64,000 bases of DNA from Manis javanica (taxonomy: Eukaryota > Chordata > Mammalia > Pholidota > Manidae), in the NCBI RefSeq assembly GCF_040802235.1, contig NC_133156.1, positions 186,875,851 through 186,939,850 of the forward strand, in the 5' to 3' direction. The notes beneath the pieces are model-generated. The model did not search any database, had not been told where the DNA came from, and was given only the letters and a program-made list of their open reading frames with translations. Below, one piece after another: positions 62,871-64,000 of the stretch (within the stretch, counting starts at the first letter, position 1; every line of letters begins with the position of its first letter). A program made the translations under genes and the position numbers.

Positions 62871-63239
62871 TTGGGGAGGAGACGTGGAGCCCCGTTGACT
62901 TACAGCCCTACCAGAAGAGTTACATGGAGAAAGGGAGGAAGCAATTTTGAAACAAAAAAGGAGATGATAAACACACAAGTAATGTTTACTGACTGTAAAA
63001 GAGGTTTTCATATCTATAAGGCTTGGGACCCATTGTTCTGTAGTACTTTCAATATTTTAACTAGGATCTTCTACCAGGTATTAGAAGCCAACTAAGCACA
63101 AATGAGGCCAGTGGGAATACCCTGGGAGACACTGTTTTTGCAGACAATCCTAATTGTGGTTTGTGTACCCGCATGTGTTTGAGTGGGAGAAGAGGGAGAA
63201 TGAAGTGTTGAAAGGGTTGGTAACCAAAACAAAAAATCA
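62871..63239. other. Unique sequence, nothing recognised
   Basis: No gene or repeat recognised. Confidence 0.4.
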
Positions 63240-63875
63240 ACACACAGCAATTACACTTCTGGGAATTTACCCAAAGAAAACAAAATCACTAATTCAAAAA
63301 GATAAATGTATATCTTTGTTCATTGCAGCTTTATTTACAATAGCCAAGATATGAATGGATAAAGCAGCCCAGGTGAATGGATAAAAAAGATGTGCTACAA
63401 ATACACAATGGAATATTACTCAGCCGCAGAAAGATGGATATCTTGCCATTTGTGACAATGTGGATGGATGCAGAGGGTATCATGCTAAGTGAAATAAGTC
63501 AGAGAAAGACAAACACCATATGACTTCACTTATATGTAGAATCCAAAAATACTAGAACAAATAAACAAAACAGAAATAGAACTATAAATACTGACAACGG
63601 ACTGTTTGTTACCACAGGAAGGGAGGTATGAGGATGGGTAAAATATGTGAAGGGGATAAAGAGGCACAAATTTCAAATTATAAAATAAATTAGGTAGGAA
63701 TAGAAATATGACATAGAGACTATAACCAATAATATTATAATATCTTGGTATGGTATCATGGGTAACTATGCTTACTGTGGTGAGCATTTAGTAATGTATA
63801 TAATCAAGTCATTATCATGTACATCTGAAACCAATATAATACTGTATATCAATATATTCCAATAAAAAAATTAAA
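63240..63875 (+). mobile_element. L1 3' end
   Basis: Words ATTACACTTCTGGGAATTTA, ACAATAGCCAAGATATGAAT, AATGGAATATTACTCAGCCG, CATGCTAAGTGAAATAAGTC, ATATGACTTCACTTATATGT and a terminal CCAATAAAAAAATT match the L1 ORF2 end and 3' UTR. Same family type as the copies at 19.4 and 20.7 kb. Target-site duplication not resolved. Confidence 0.85.
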
Positions 63876-63936
63876 ATTCCCTTAAAACTCAAATCTCAAT
63901 TCTTCCCTATACATTTAGAGCAAAACAAAACAAACT

Positions 63937-63939
<3 letters not shown>

Positions 63940-63967
<28 letters not shown>
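63940..63967. repeat. (CA)n microsatellite
   Basis: Fourteen CA units downstream of the L1 tail, preceded by A-rich sequence (CAAAACAAAACAAA). Confidence 0.95.
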
Positions 63968-64000
63968 CCCACCAAATGGAAGCAAGCTGTAAAAATTTAT

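Overview
The window looks like mammalian nuclear DNA from a non-coding, probably intergenic or intronic, regulatory landscape. Evidence: two CpG-rich promoter-like blocks in otherwise AT-rich sequence, abundant LINE-1 (L1) copies, old MIR, L2 and DNA-transposon fossils, and (GT)n/(CA)n microsatellites. I find no intact cellular protein-coding gene, no rRNA, no tRNA and no CRISPR. The best proteins encoded here are decayed L1 ORF1 and ORF2. I saw none of the abundant young tRNA- or 7SL-derived SINEs that I would expect from primate, carnivore, ruminant or horse DNA. Young L1s plus an unfamiliar poly(A)-tailed repeat and very few young SINEs fit a SINE-poor placental such as a pangolin, but that is an inference.

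Layout. 1-360 is a promoter-like block with two opposed CCAAT boxes and a homeodomain/CUT-type motif cluster. 361-6,300 is AT-rich, with a possible 21-nt splice-flanked microexon and a GATA/E-box element near 2.7 kb. 6,380-7,440 is a second, stronger CpG island, followed by a POU-like element at 7,490. 7.6-19 kb is mostly unique sequence with MIR/L2 scraps. 19.4-20.7 kb holds two separate L1 3' ends inserted next to each other, flanked by a 56-bp direct repeat. 21.5-28.5 kb holds old L1M, L2, MIR and MER5-like fossils. 28.5-38.5 kb is largely unique, with two regulatory-element candidates. 39,069-45,927 is a full-length, defective L1 in + orientation whose 5' UTR contains a tandem array of about 179-bp monomers. 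It is followed by a hairpin/AATAAA/poly(A) segment that may be a 3' transduction. 46.3-53.2 kb holds old minus-strand L1, L2, a hAT-like candidate, microsatellites, a nested insertion in an L1M, and a Tigger-like element. 54,146-56,260 is a 5'-truncated L1, tail-to-tail with an unfamiliar minus-strand poly(A)-tailed repeat (56,322-56,966). 57-63.2 kb is mostly unique, with a long segment at 59.8-61.25 kb that resembles developmental enhancer DNA. 63.24-63.97 kb is another L1 3' end and a (CA)n tract.

No operon-like or pathway relationship exists between these parts. The plausible biology is cis-regulation by two CpG-island promoters and scattered enhancer candidates, overlaid by retrotransposition. 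Conservation claims are pattern-based guesses that need alignment.
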